From a virus, in IMG/VR virus record IMGVR_UViG_3300022665_000158, positions 1-59,537 of that record: a DNA stretch of 59,537 bases; one strand, given 5' to 3'. The translations under genes were made by a program, and so were the position numbers. The notes under the pieces were generated by a model. It did no database searches. It saw only the letters and a program-made list of their open reading frames with translations, and was not told where the DNA came from. Within the stretch, counting starts at the first letter, position 1. Every line of letters begins with the position of its first letter. Positions 47,742 through 56,185 of this stretch are shown piece after piece.

Positions 47742-48050
47742 ATGGCAACCAAAGTAGCAAAGACGCGTGAAGCTGTGATGCTGAAGCGAGGGCGCAGGTA
47801 CCGCCACAAGGGCGTGACCTACTTCCGGAATGTTCCGCGGATCGTCGACGACGAAACCTCGGAATACCTCATTGAGGACACCGGGTTTTTCCGACGGGTC
47901 CGGCTGGACTCCAAGGGAAAAGCGATCATGCCGAAGGCGCGAGTTCGCCGGGCGCGGGGTCGACGTTCTCGGATCCACGGGGCCGACGTGCCCGAGCTGG
48001 CGGATTCCGGGGTCGATGCACCCAACACGGAGGGAGCCGAGGGGGTCTAG
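47742..48050 (+). CDS. Small basic head-region protein, 102 residues
   Basis: GGAGGG precedes the ATG. VMLKRGRRYRHKGVTYFRNVP, then VDDETSEYLIEDTGFF, is a pattern seen in small proteins after phage capsid genes; the role is unknown. The middle is very basic (RVRRARGRRSR). Confidence 0.65.
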   Translation: MATKVAKTREAVMLKRGRRYRHKGVTYFRNVPRIVDDETSEYLIEDTGFFRRVRLDSKGKAIMPKARVRRARGRRSRIHGADVPELADSGVDAPNTEGAEGV

Positions 48051-48053
48051 CAA

Positions 48054-48779
48054 ATGCCGTTGATCCGGAGCGTGGAGAGTACGCGTGAGCGTCTCGGGTT
48101 CGGTGTCGATGCTGACCGCGATGCGGCTTTCGAGTCTCATCTTGAAACTGCCGTCGAGACGATTTCCGATCGAATACGTAGCGAACTGACACGCGTGGAC
48201 GTGATAGACACGTTTTTCGTGAGGTTCACGCTACGATCGCCGATCGGCACGGGGGGCCGGAAGCGGCCTGCGACGTCCAGAAACACGGGCATCGCGGTTG
48301 CGGGCTCCTCTACGACCACGCTCCTGCTCAGCCGGGGTTTCGTGTCCGATATTGGTTCCGGAATGACGATTTTCGCCGCCGGGACGGAGGACGCGCTGGA
48401 CGACTCGGCGGTACGCTCCGACCTGAAGTCCGTATCCTCCATCGACCACACCCTGATTGAGGCCGAGCGCGGCGTCGTGCGGGTGCAGGACTTCGGGCTG
48501 GACGGCGTCTACGTGCGGGTCAGCTACCGGGCGGGCTTCTTGGACGACGGCGCTACGCCTGCCGTATTCCAGAGCACGCCGGATTGGCTGGTACGGGCGA
48601 ACGACTTGGAGACCCGTATCCTCGTGAATTCGGATGCGGTGTTCGGGCGCGACAAAGTCGAGAAGGATGAGCAAGACCGGCTGGAGATGCGGTTGAACAG
48701 CATCCTCTACAAGCACGCCCGTTACATCCCCACCGCGGAGAAGCCGATCCACAGCGTGGAAACCGCCTCATCCATATAA
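48054..48779 (+). CDS. Probable head-tail connector (neck) protein, 241 residues
   Basis: It follows the capsid genes and precedes tail-completion genes, the usual place for a head-tail adaptor. The N-terminal helix (FESHLETAVETISDRIRSEL) and later WLVRANDLETRILVNSDAVFG are consistent with an adaptor-like helical bundle with a beta insert. The family assignment is tentative. Confidence 0.6.
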   Translation: MPLIRSVESTRERLGFGVDADRDAAFESHLETAVETISDRIRSELTRVDVIDTFFVRFTLRSPIGTGGRKRPATSRNTGIAVAGSSTTTLLLSRGFVSDIGSGMTIFAAGTEDALDDSAVRSDLKSVSSIDHTLIEAERGVVRVQDFGLDGVYVRVSYRAGFLDDGATPAVFQSTPDWLVRANDLETRILVNSDAVFGRDKVEKDEQDRLEMRLNSILYKHARYIPTAEKPIHSVETASSI

Positions 48780-48787
48780 GGGGGTCG

Positions 48788-48801
48788 TGCAAGCGCTTGC
48801 A
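48788..48801. repeat. 14-bp palindrome, copy 10
   Basis: Perfect core, extending to 16 bp (GTGCAAGCGCTTGCAC, 48787-48802). Just upstream of ATG 48811, or read as QALA if GTG 48787 is the start. Confidence 0.9.
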
Positions 48802-48810
48802 CAAGCAGCC

Positions 48811-49467
48811 ATGGCCGAAACCGAATTCAGACTCAATCTTGACGTGGGCGGAAAGCGCTTTGAAAACGCGGCCATTGGGCTGCGATTCCTCGCCTTGCGC
48901 TCCGAGAGCGCGATCCTCAGCTTGACCCCGATTGCCCGCCGCGAAATGATCGATATCCTCGACACGGTGGTCGATGCCATGCGGCAACGCCACAGTTCGC
49001 GCTGGAGGTGGGGAAGACGGCTACCCAAGGGCGCGAGTCAGGGGAGGCTAGCAAAGCGCTCAGGCGCGAGCCTGCGTGCGCTCAAGCCTAAAATAAAGGA
49101 CCGCGCAGAGGAAGTGACCGGAACCATCGTTGTTCCGTTCCCTTTGAGCGTCCATGAAACGGGTGCCACCATCCGCTCGCGGGGCAAATTGCTGGCGATC
49201 CCGCTGCAAGCGGCCCTTGATGGCCGAGGCATCCCCAAGAAACGCGGCCCGCGCGCGTGGCGGAACACTTTCGTAGCCCGGAGCAAGAAGGGCAACCTAC
49301 TGATATTCCAGAAGCAATTTGGAGAGATCATCCCGCTGTACGTCCTCAAGGATCAGGTCAAGATCCCGAAGAGGCTGGGGCTCGGCCTCACAATGAAAAA
49401 AGCCGCCCCGATCTATATCGAACGGTTGTTCGATAAGGCCGTGCGGCAACTCGTGAAGGCGCTGTAG
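48811..49467 (+). CDS. Probable neck/tail-completion protein, 218 residues
   Basis: ATG 48811 is chosen; GTG 48787, inside the palindrome, would add eight residues (MQALAQAA). An N-terminal domain (GGKRFENAAIGLRFLAL) is followed by a basic middle and a C-terminal IPLYVLKDQVKIPKRLGL segment of the kind seen in tail-completion proteins between connector and tail terminator. The exact family is not certain. Confidence 0.6.
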   Translation: MAETEFRLNLDVGGKRFENAAIGLRFLALRSESAILSLTPIARREMIDILDTVVDAMRQRHSSRWRWGRRLPKGASQGRLAKRSGASLRALKPKIKDRAEEVTGTIVVPFPLSVHETGATIRSRGKLLAIPLQAALDGRGIPKKRGPRAWRNTFVARSKKGNLLIFQKQFGEIIPLYVLKDQVKIPKRLGLGLTMKKAAPIYIERLFDKAVRQLVKAL

Positions 49468-49469
49468 CC

Positions 49470-49979
49470 ATGGCCCTATTCGTAGCGACGGCAGATTCGA
49501 TCCGGGAGCGGATCCTTGTGGAGCTGAGACGGCTCTACGACACCCAGCTCAAGGGCGTGAACGGCCACCTCTTCGCCTGGGAGACCGTGATCCGGGCGCC
49601 ACTGCTGGAGGGCAACCGGCGGAAGAATTACGAGATGGCGATCATCGACCGTGGCCAGCTGAAGGAAATTCAGATCCAGACGCAGCACGCAACGCTAGAG
49701 GTCGATCTCGAATGGAGTTCCCTGCTAGGGCGGGACGATGAGCCGTCGATCCGGGCGAACGAGATCATCCTCTCGCTGGAACGCCGGTTGAACGAGAACG
49801 TCATGTTGTTCGAGGGCGGAGATGAGCAAACCGATCAGCAACTCGCCCTGCGCGCGTGGAGCATTGGGGACGAGTGGAACGCCGACAATGACAATGATCG
49901 GAGGATCGAAGGCACCATGTTCGTCCGCGTACTGTACAAGCACGCCGTGGCTGACCCGCGGAAGCAGATCGGTCCGTAA
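49470..49979 (+). CDS. Probable tail terminator protein, 169 residues
   Basis: It begins two bases after the previous stop. Size, alpha/beta pattern (SIRERILVELRRLYDTQ, YEMAIIDRG, ATLEVDLEW) and position before the tail tube gene fit a tail terminator that caps the tube. Assigned mainly by position. Confidence 0.6.
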   Translation: MALFVATADSIRERILVELRRLYDTQLKGVNGHLFAWETVIRAPLLEGNRRKNYEMAIIDRGQLKEIQIQTQHATLEVDLEWSSLLGRDDEPSIRANEIILSLERRLNENVMLFEGGDEQTDQQLALRAWSIGDEWNADNDNDRRIEGTMFVRVLYKHAVADPRKQIGP

Positions 49980-50036
49980 TGGTTAGCGCATTGGGTAGGA
50001 GACGGGCTATTGTCTGAGTATCAGAGGAGGGGGCTC

Positions 50037-50219
50037 ATGCCGCGAAAGAAGCTGAGTGCTGATATCGATGTGGACGTGTCCGAGGATGAGGGCACCGAAG
50101 TGGTCGAGGTAGAGCAGGTGCCGGAAGAGGCGCCCGTAGCATCCCCCGAAGTAAAGCCCGCCCCTAGAGGCGTGGGCGGAGAATACATCACGCGAGACGG
50201 GAAACTGACTCAGTCGTAG
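50037..50219 (+). CDS. Small acidic protein, 60 residues
   Basis: GAGGAGGGGGCTC precedes ATG 50037. After a basic start (PRKK) it is very acidic (VDVSEDEGTEVVEVEQVPEEAP). It is probably disordered and lies just before the tube gene. Function unknown. Confidence 0.6.
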   Translation: MPRKKLSADIDVDVSEDEGTEVVEVEQVPEEAPVASPEVKPAPRGVGGEYITRDGKLTQS

Positions 50220-50229
50220 GGGGATCGTA

Positions 50230-51831
50230 ATGTCATTGCTGACAAATCTGACGCTCGTGAACGCCAAGCTGGAGGCGGTGTTCCGCACGGACTCCCAGCC
50301 CAATCAGACGCTTCAGAAGACCACCAGCATCGACTCAACGGCCGACGTTGACGCGGCCACTGAACAGATCACCGAGACGGCCCACGGCTACACGACGGGC
50401 ACTGGCCCCGTGCAATTGACGATCCTCACTGGCGCACTGCCCACCGGCCTTCTCGTCCTCACCGACTACTGGGTGGTCCGGGTTGATGACAATGATTTCC
50501 AATTGGCACTCAGCCGCGCGGATGCGATTGCGAGCCCCGCTGTGGTGATCGATTTGACGGTTGCGGTCGGTACGTTCACGATGCAGCTTCAGCAGTCGGA
50601 CGCATTCCTCGTGATCGATCCGGACTACAGCCCGGATATCACGATTTTGGACCGTGACGTTGTGGCCTCTCACCTTTCCGAGGTGGCCGGAGCCACGGGC
50701 CGCAAGCTGGGTGTCATGACCTTTCAGACTGAGGTCCGAAGCAACGGCGGAACCGATGGGGTTCTGGCGCCTGCCACTGGAGTTCTGCTCCGCGGCTGCG
50801 GCATGTCTCAGACCAAGTACGGAGAGACCGGAAACGAAACGGAGACGATCATCGATGATCTCGCGATTCCGGTCAATGACCCGACAGGCGCGTTCACCTA
50901 CACGAAGGGCGTGGGATACGCAGGTACGCGACCCCGCGTGGTCGTGCTTCGCTGTACCACTGGCGGCGGCAGCGGCGTGGCCGCATTCACGGTCTACAGT
51001 CCGCCCGTCGGAAGTCAGGCGGGGGTGTTGACCTCGGCCGTTGTCATGACGGATGCCGGCGCCTTCGTGTTGGCTGAGTCTGCCTCAATTACGCCGACCA
51101 TTACCACGGACTTCGCGATTGGGGACACCTTCGTGATCAACCTCGCCCCGGCTGGCCACTTCTACCTGCCGGTGTCGAGCGATGCCGAGTCGCTCTCTTT
51201 GGAGATGTTTTTCGCCGGTCTGAAGCATTCGATGACGGGCGCTCGCGGCACCTTCACCTCAGAAGGCGAGGCGGGAGCCTTTGGTACATTCAGCTGGACG
51301 TTCACAGGTGACTTCGTGACGCCGATCGATGAGGCGTTGCCTACCGATCAGGTGTTCGAGACGCAGATTCCGCAGCAGGTCGAATTGGCCAATGTCTCGG
51401 CGCTGGGTGGGCAGGACTTCCCGGTCGTCACTTCGCTGACTGATCCGATTCCGACAGAGTTCGCACTCTGCGCGCAGGCGTTCAGCTTCGACATCGGGAA
51501 CGATGTTCAACCGAGAGAGTGCATCAACGGGGCGAATTCGCTGGAGGGGGCCGTGATCACCGATCGGTCGGCTTCGGCGACGTTCAATCCGGAGTCTGAG
51601 CTGGTGGCGGCTCACCCGTTCTGGACGATCTTGGAGAACGCGGATCGGATTTTCTTCGCCTTGAGAGTCGGGATTACGCAGGGCAACGTGGTTCAATTCC
51701 ATGGGCTCTTCGCTCAGTACACGGGGATCTCTTACTCGGACCGGGCCAACATCCGAGCGAACGACATGACGTTGAGACTGGCGGCATCCACGGATGCCGG
51801 TAACGATGAGTTGCGTATCATCTTCTGCTAG
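50230..51831 (+). CDS. Tail tube protein with inserted beta domains
   Basis: This 533-residue protein is much longer than a minimal tube subunit. A tube-like core is suggested by DPDYSPDITILDRDVV, GVMTFQTEVRSNGG and LLRGCGMSQT (near 130-200), with a final AANDMTL-type strand region. An insert near residues 45-110 (TAHGYTTGTGPVQLT, then TDYWVVRVDDNDFQLALS) is a beta domain also used in other phage structural proteins. A second Gly/Thr-rich insert lies near 235-290. Such inserts would decorate the outside of the tail. Confidence 0.8.
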   Translation: MSLLTNLTLVNAKLEAVFRTDSQPNQTLQKTTSIDSTADVDAATEQITETAHGYTTGTGPVQLTILTGALPTGLLVLTDYWVVRVDDNDFQLALSRADAIASPAVVIDLTVAVGTFTMQLQQSDAFLVIDPDYSPDITILDRDVVASHLSEVAGATGRKLGVMTFQTEVRSNGGTDGVLAPATGVLLRGCGMSQTKYGETGNETETIIDDLAIPVNDPTGAFTYTKGVGYAGTRPRVVVLRCTTGGGSGVAAFTVYSPPVGSQAGVLTSAVVMTDAGAFVLAESASITPTITTDFAIGDTFVINLAPAGHFYLPVSSDAESLSLEMFFAGLKHSMTGARGTFTSEGEAGAFGTFSWTFTGDFVTPIDEALPTDQVFETQIPQQVELANVSALGGQDFPVVTSLTDPIPTEFALCAQAFSFDIGNDVQPRECINGANSLEGAVITDRSASATFNPESELVAAHPFWTILENADRIFFALRVGITQGNVVQFHGLFAQYTGISYSDRANIRANDMTLRLAASTDAGNDELRIIFC

Positions 51832-51976
51832 TCGACAACCCTGCGGGGTGCGCTAACGTAACTACCAGAGCCTAGAGTTCTGGGACCACGCTGCTGTGGC
51901 TGGAATTACTGGGGGGGATTCCACCGCGGCGCGTGGGCAGTATGCGCACTCCCCCCACCCCGAGGAGACCGCCAAG
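51832..51976 (+). other. Leader of the tail chaperone gene
   Basis: 145 bases without a convincing gene. They hold several small inverted repeats: ACCC/GGGT after the tube stop, CCAC/GTGG, and GGAAT/ATTCC. GAGGAG precedes ATG 51977. A frame from GTG 51896 is open but has a disordered look. Confidence 0.4.
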
Positions 51977-52408
51977 ATGGCGATTCAGACACTCAACCTA
52001 GACGCCGAATGGGATTTCAAGTCGAAGTTCGACCCGGACCGTGACGGCGAGAACGCTACGGTATTCACGCTCGGCACCCTGTCCAACCGGCTGCTGTCCT
52101 ATCTGCAAGACAAGGCTACGACGTTCAAGGGCACGAGCGAGGAGAACGTGGAAGCGAGTATCATGAATGCCTCGCTGGCGATCGAAGTCGTACGCTACGG
52201 ATTGCGCGGCACGAAGAATCTTCAGGATGCCGATGGTAATCCCGTGGAGTTTGAGGTGCAGCGCCAGAACGTGCATGGCATGGACGTCAAAGCCGTGAAG
52301 CCTTCCATCGTCAACGTGATCCCGAAGGCTGTGATCATGGAATTGGCGGAAGAGCTACAGAAGCGGAACGAGCTATCCGAGGCAGAAGCAAAAAACTCCG
52401 AAGGGTAG
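51977..52408 (+). CDS. Tail assembly chaperone (gpG-like)
   Basis: This 143-residue protein is encoded just ahead of the tape measure gene. Its last codons contain the slippery heptamer A AAA AAC (52390-52396). A -1 shift there opens directly into the next frame, as in lambda gpG/gpGT. The product would coat the tape measure and recruit tube subunits. The body is alpha/beta (NLDAEWDFKSKFDPD at the start, PKAVIMELAEELQKRNELSEAEAK at the end). Confidence 0.85.
   Translation: MAIQTLNLDAEWDFKSKFDPDRDGENATVFTLGTLSNRLLSYLQDKATTFKGTSEENVEASIMNASLAIEVVRYGLRGTKNLQDADGNPVEFEVQRQNVHGMDVKAVKPSIVNVIPKAVIMELAEELQKRNELSEAEAKNSEG
52390..52396 (+). other. Programmed -1 frameshift site A AAA AAC
   Basis: In the zero frame the codons are GCA AAA AAC, giving a consensus slippery heptamer. 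After slippage the codons CTC CGA AGG GTA GTT CTT GCG ATG run without a stop into the gene at 52417, giving a predicted fusion of about 280 residues. A downstream stem, CTCCTG (52423-52428) with CAGGAG (52453-52458), could stimulate it, though the gap is long. Confidence 0.82.
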
Positions 52409-52416
52409 TTCTTGCG

Positions 52417-52818
52417 ATGCGGCTCCTGCCCGAGCGGGACTGCACTGACTGCCAGGAGACAGACCGCATTCGGTGGGGCTGCGAGGCTGATGCCAGCCCT
52501 CCCATGCCGATCAACTTTGACGGCGAGCGCACGCTCCGCTGCCCGCGGAAGCCCTACCTCGATAACCCAGGTTGGTATAATCGCTTGCTAGAATTCTACG
52601 GATGGAGGGAGAAGGGGTTCCTGCCGAACCCGGGGACGTGGCGCGATCAGGATCAACGGTTCGTTATGATCTGCGCCGTGATAGACAAGGCGAAGTCGGA
52701 CGCCGACGCTGAAGAGGCCAAGGTACGCGACGCCAAGCAGGCGCAGATGGACGCGCACGGGCGACGTGGCGCCGGCGGTGGGGCGAAGAAACACCCCTCC
52801 CGCCACTGGGGTGACTAG
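52417..52818 (+). CDS. Tail assembly chaperone extension (gpT-like frame)
   Basis: A 133-residue frame starts at ATG 52417, but the -1 frame is open from the slippery site, so it is probably made mainly as the C-terminal part of a gpGT-like fusion. It is Cys-containing (CTDCQETDRIRWGC) with an Ala/Lys/Asp helix at the end. The ATG has no good Shine-Dalgarno, which supports expression by frameshift. Confidence 0.78.
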   Translation: MRLLPERDCTDCQETDRIRWGCEADASPPMPINFDGERTLRCPRKPYLDNPGWYNRLLEFYGWREKGFLPNPGTWRDQDQRFVMICAVIDKAKSDADAEEAKVRDAKQAQMDAHGRRGAGGGAKKHPSRHWGD

Positions 52819-52873
52819 AGAAGAAATTTCCCCCAGCTATGCTACGTTGAACGCGTAACTGCCGGAGGGGTCC

Positions 52874-55800
52874 GTGCCGAACCGCGATATCATATTCACG
52901 CTCAAGTTCCGGAATCAGGCCGGCCAAGTCATCCGCAAGTTCGGCGGTCAGCTGAAGAATCTCGGGACGAGGAGCAAGGTTGCCGGAAGGGGTTTGGACA
53001 AGCTCGCCAAGAAGTTCCAGAAGCTGGGCGACGCTACGGTCAAGGCTGGGCGCCGGATCAAATCCGCCGGGGCTGCCATCCGCGAAGCTGGCACGAACAT
53101 CGCCTTCTCCATCGGGGTGCCGATCGCCGCGGCCGTCGCGATATCGGTCAAAGCCTTCGCTGATTTCGACCTTGCACTGGCCGGGGTCCAGAAGACCGTC
53201 CAAGGCACGCCGGAGCAATTGGCTGGGTTGGAGGAGGAGTTCGTTAGACTAAGCAATCAGATCCCCATTGCCTCTACGCAGCTGGCGTCCATCGGTCAGA
53301 CCGCCGGTCAGTTGGGCGTCGCGATCCCGGATATCATCGCCTTCACAGAGACCATCGCTAAGGTCGGCGTCGCCACGAAACTGAGCACTGAGCAAGCAGC
53401 CTTTGGCCTTGCGCGATTGTCGAACATCTTGCAGCTCCCAACGTCATCGGTCAATAATTTGGCCTCATCTCTGATCGCCTTGGGCAATAACTTCGAAGCA
53501 ACTGAAGAAGAAATCCTCTCCTTGTCCCTGAGGCTCGCCGGTGCCGGTAAAATCGTTGGTTTGACCGCGGGCGAAGTCTTGGGCTTCTCGTCCGCCTTGG
53601 CCGCCGTCGGAGTCCGGGCGCGGGCCGGCGGTACAGCGATTTCGAAGGCTTTCATTAAAATCGCGAATGAGGTAGCCAGTGGTGGCGAGAAGGTTCGTCA
53701 ATTCGCCGAGATCGCGGGCGTTAGCGTTGACGAGTTCACCAAGCTATTTCGAGAAGATGCGGCCGGGGCGCTGACGCTTTTCATTAAGGGTTTGGGCAAT
53801 GCCCAGAAAGCTGGCGTCAACGTCTTCAAGGTGTTGGAAGACCTGGAGTTGCAGGAAGTCCGGACTCGGGACGCGCTCCTTCGTTTGTCGTTGGCGGGCG
53901 ATTCGTTGGCGCGGGCCCTAGACCTAGGCAATGTAGCATTCCGTGAGAACACGGCGCTGAACAAGGAAGCCGCGATTTTCTTCGCTGCGCTGTCCAGCCA
54001 GATGGTGATCCTGAGAAACCGTTTCCAGAATGCCGCGGCGACCCTCGGCAAGGCATTCGGTCCGGTGATAGTCGAGATCATAGAAAAGTTGGGAGCCTTC
54101 GCGTTGAAGCTACAGGACTTCGCTAGACGGATGGCAGACCTGCCGATCGCTACGAAGAGATGGATCGTTGTACTACTTGGGGCGTTGATTGCCCTCGGCC
54201 CGTTGCTGATTGGCCTCGGGTCATTCGTTCTTATCATCGGGGCGACGGTGGCGGCGTTCGGCCCCTTCGTGAAGGGTTTGGGCATTTTTATTAAATTCGT
54301 AAGAGCCGCGGCTGTAGCCATGAGAGTGCTTACGGCAGCCATGCTCACGAATCCATTTGTTTTGGCTGCCGTAGCTGTGGCGGCGTTGATTGCGATATTC
54401 CTGAAATTCAAGGATTCGGTGATCGAAGTCGGCGGGAAGATGCAGACGGTGATGGATTTCACTATCGGTCTGTTCGAGGCGCTGAGGCAGAAGATTGGGG
54501 AGGTTCTAGCGGGGCCCTTGGAGTTGTTGCAGAAGGTGTGGACTAAGATCGCGAACGCCGCGATCGTCGCCTTTAATTTTCTCACGCCCATCTTCGCCAA
54601 TGTGTTCAACTTTTTGAAAGACATATCCGTCAAGGCATTTGTTGCCATGGGCGTTGTCGCGAAGGGCACGATTAACGCCATGATCAAAGGCATACAGCTG
54701 GCCGCGCTTGCCTTCCGTACAGCCTTTAAGATAATCACGATCCTGGTTTCAAACGCGTTCGGCATCATCTCGGGCAATATAGACAATATGATCAGCGTGG
54801 TTGTCGATCTCGCGGCACCTTTCATTAGTGTGTTCCAGAATATCGGGGGATTCATAAAGGATCAATTTGAGCTAATTACCGGCACCGTGGGGAAATTCTT
54901 CGGGGTAGTTAAAGACGGCCTAGATGACATGGCTGGGCGCGCGAAAGGGAAGGCGGTTGCCGGTCTTGAAAAGCTACGCGCTGGAATAGTAAAAATGGCA
55001 GAGGCCGCAGACGACACGAAGCTCCTCAAAGGGATACCCGATGCGATACAGGAGGGGGTCGAAGAGGCACAAAAGATTTTGGCAAGCGACCCGTTCGGCG
55101 ATTTCCTTGCCTTGGCCGCCGATATTGGCGGGGCGCGCTTTGCAGCACGGCTGGAGGCGATGATCGAAGAGGAGGCGCCGGTCTCGAAGGGTTTGGAGAA
55201 GGATCTGGCAAAGGCCCTGGACGACTTCGATAGTAAGGTACCCCCGCTCGTAAAGACGTTCAATGAGTTGTTCAATATTGGCCTGGGGAAGGCGTTGGAC
55301 ACGTTCACAAAGCAAGCACAGGATATCGCCCAGTTGACTGAGAACGCGTTTACTAATGCCTTCAAAAATATCGAAGACGGCTTGCTTGATTTTATTGAGA
55401 CCGGGAAGTTCAACTTCCGGGACTTCGTATCGAGCATCCTGAAGGAGTTCAATCGGATCGCGATCAAGAGCATCTTGGGCGATATCGCCCTGAAGCTACA
55501 AGGCAAGGAAACCTCGAAGTCCGGAATACTGGCGCAGCTGGGGAGTATATTAGGAGGGAAGGGGGCGTTCGGTGAAACGGGTGGGCAGGTTGGCCCGGCA
55601 GAAGCCGGCAAGGAAGAGGCCGGAGGTGGGATCATCGGGGCGGTAACCGCCGGCACCACGGCCATTGGAGGATTTTTCTCTAACCTAGGAACAAAGTTCA
55701 CCGACGGCCTTAGTGGCTTGGGGAATCTTTTCATGGACGGGTTGACTGGGTTGGGAAACATATTCTCGTCCATCGGTGGGTTCTTCTCTGGCGGCAGTGG

Positions 55801-56176
55801 GAGCAGCGGCGCAAGCGGCGGTGCAATTGCAGGAATAGGTAAGCTCTTGGTCGGTTTAGCGGCAGAAGGCGGGATATCAGATTCGCTGAGTAACAAGAAG
55901 ATGGTTCCGTTGTCTGCATTCGCCAATGCTAAGCGCTTTGCGCAGGGCGGGGTTACCTCTGGATCTGATCGCATTCCCGCGCTACTGTCCCCGAATGAAG
56001 CGGTAGTCCCGCTGTCCCGGAACCGGGCTATCCCGGTTGAAGGGATGGGCGGAGGGACTACCAACATCACGTTCAACATTGAGACGTCCGACGCCGAGTC
56101 GTTCAAGCAGTCGCGCTCACAGATGCTCGCCCGGGTGGGCGCTGCCACCGCGCTCGCCCAACGGCGTACCACGTAG
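52874..56176 (+). CDS. Tail tape measure protein
   Basis: This 1100-residue protein sets tail length. Known tape measures run about 0.15 nm per residue, so a tail of roughly 160 nm is inferred. The first ~350 residues match the TP901-like family (ADFDLALAGVQKTVQGTPEQL, IGQTAGQLGVAIPDIIAFTETIAKVGV, GLTAGEVLGFSSALAAVGVRARAGGTAISKAF). Hydrophobic helices follow (near 435-510). The C-terminal part is Gly/Ser-rich (GGSGSSGASGG). The GTG start is preceded by GGAGGGG. Confidence 0.93.
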   Translation: MPNRDIIFTLKFRNQAGQVIRKFGGQLKNLGTRSKVAGRGLDKLAKKFQKLGDATVKAGRRIKSAGAAIREAGTNIAFSIGVPIAAAVAISVKAFADFDLALAGVQKTVQGTPEQLAGLEEEFVRLSNQIPIASTQLASIGQTAGQLGVAIPDIIAFTETIAKVGVATKLSTEQAAFGLARLSNILQLPTSSVNNLASSLIALGNNFEATEEEILSLSLRLAGAGKIVGLTAGEVLGFSSALAAVGVRARAGGTAISKAFIKIANEVASGGEKVRQFAEIAGVSVDEFTKLFREDAAGALTLFIKGLGNAQKAGVNVFKVLEDLELQEVRTRDALLRLSLAGDSLARALDLGNVAFRENTALNKEAAIFFAALSSQMVILRNRFQNAAATLGKAFGPVIVEIIEKLGAFALKLQDFARRMADLPIATKRWIVVLLGALIALGPLLIGLGSFVLIIGATVAAFGPFVKGLGIFIKFVRAAAVAMRVLTAAMLTNPFVLAAVAVAALIAIFLKFKDSVIEVGGKMQTVMDFTIGLFEALRQKIGEVLAGPLELLQKVWTKIANAAIVAFNFLTPIFANVFNFLKDISVKAFVAMGVVAKGTINAMIKGIQLAALAFRTAFKIITILVSNAFGIISGNIDNMISVVVDLAAPFISVFQNIGGFIKDQFELITGTVGKFFGVVKDGLDDMAGRAKGKAVAGLEKLRAGIVKMAEAADDTKLLKGIPDAIQEGVEEAQKILASDPFGDFLALAADIGGARFAARLEAMIEEEAPVSKGLEKDLAKALDDFDSKVPPLVKTFNELFNIGLGKALDTFTKQAQDIAQLTENAFTNAFKNIEDGLLDFIETGKFNFRDFVSSILKEFNRIAIKSILGDIALKLQGKETSKSGILAQLGSILGGKGAFGETGGQVGPAEAGKEEAGGGIIGAVTAGTTAIGGFFSNLGTKFTDGLSGLGNLFMDGLTGLGNIFSSIGGFFSGGSGSSGASGGAIAGIGKLLVGLAAEGGISDSLSNKKMVPLSAFANAKRFAQGGVTSGSDRIPALLSPNEAVVPLSRNRAIPVEGMGGGTTNITFNIETSDAESFKQSRSQMLARVGAATALAQRRTT

Positions 56177-56185
56177 GAGAAACCC

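Noticed and set aside
46701-48140. 479-codon minus-strand open frame opposite the capsid gene
   Set aside because: It spans the capsid gene, its terminator and the next gene, so it is a GC-driven shadow of well-supported genes.
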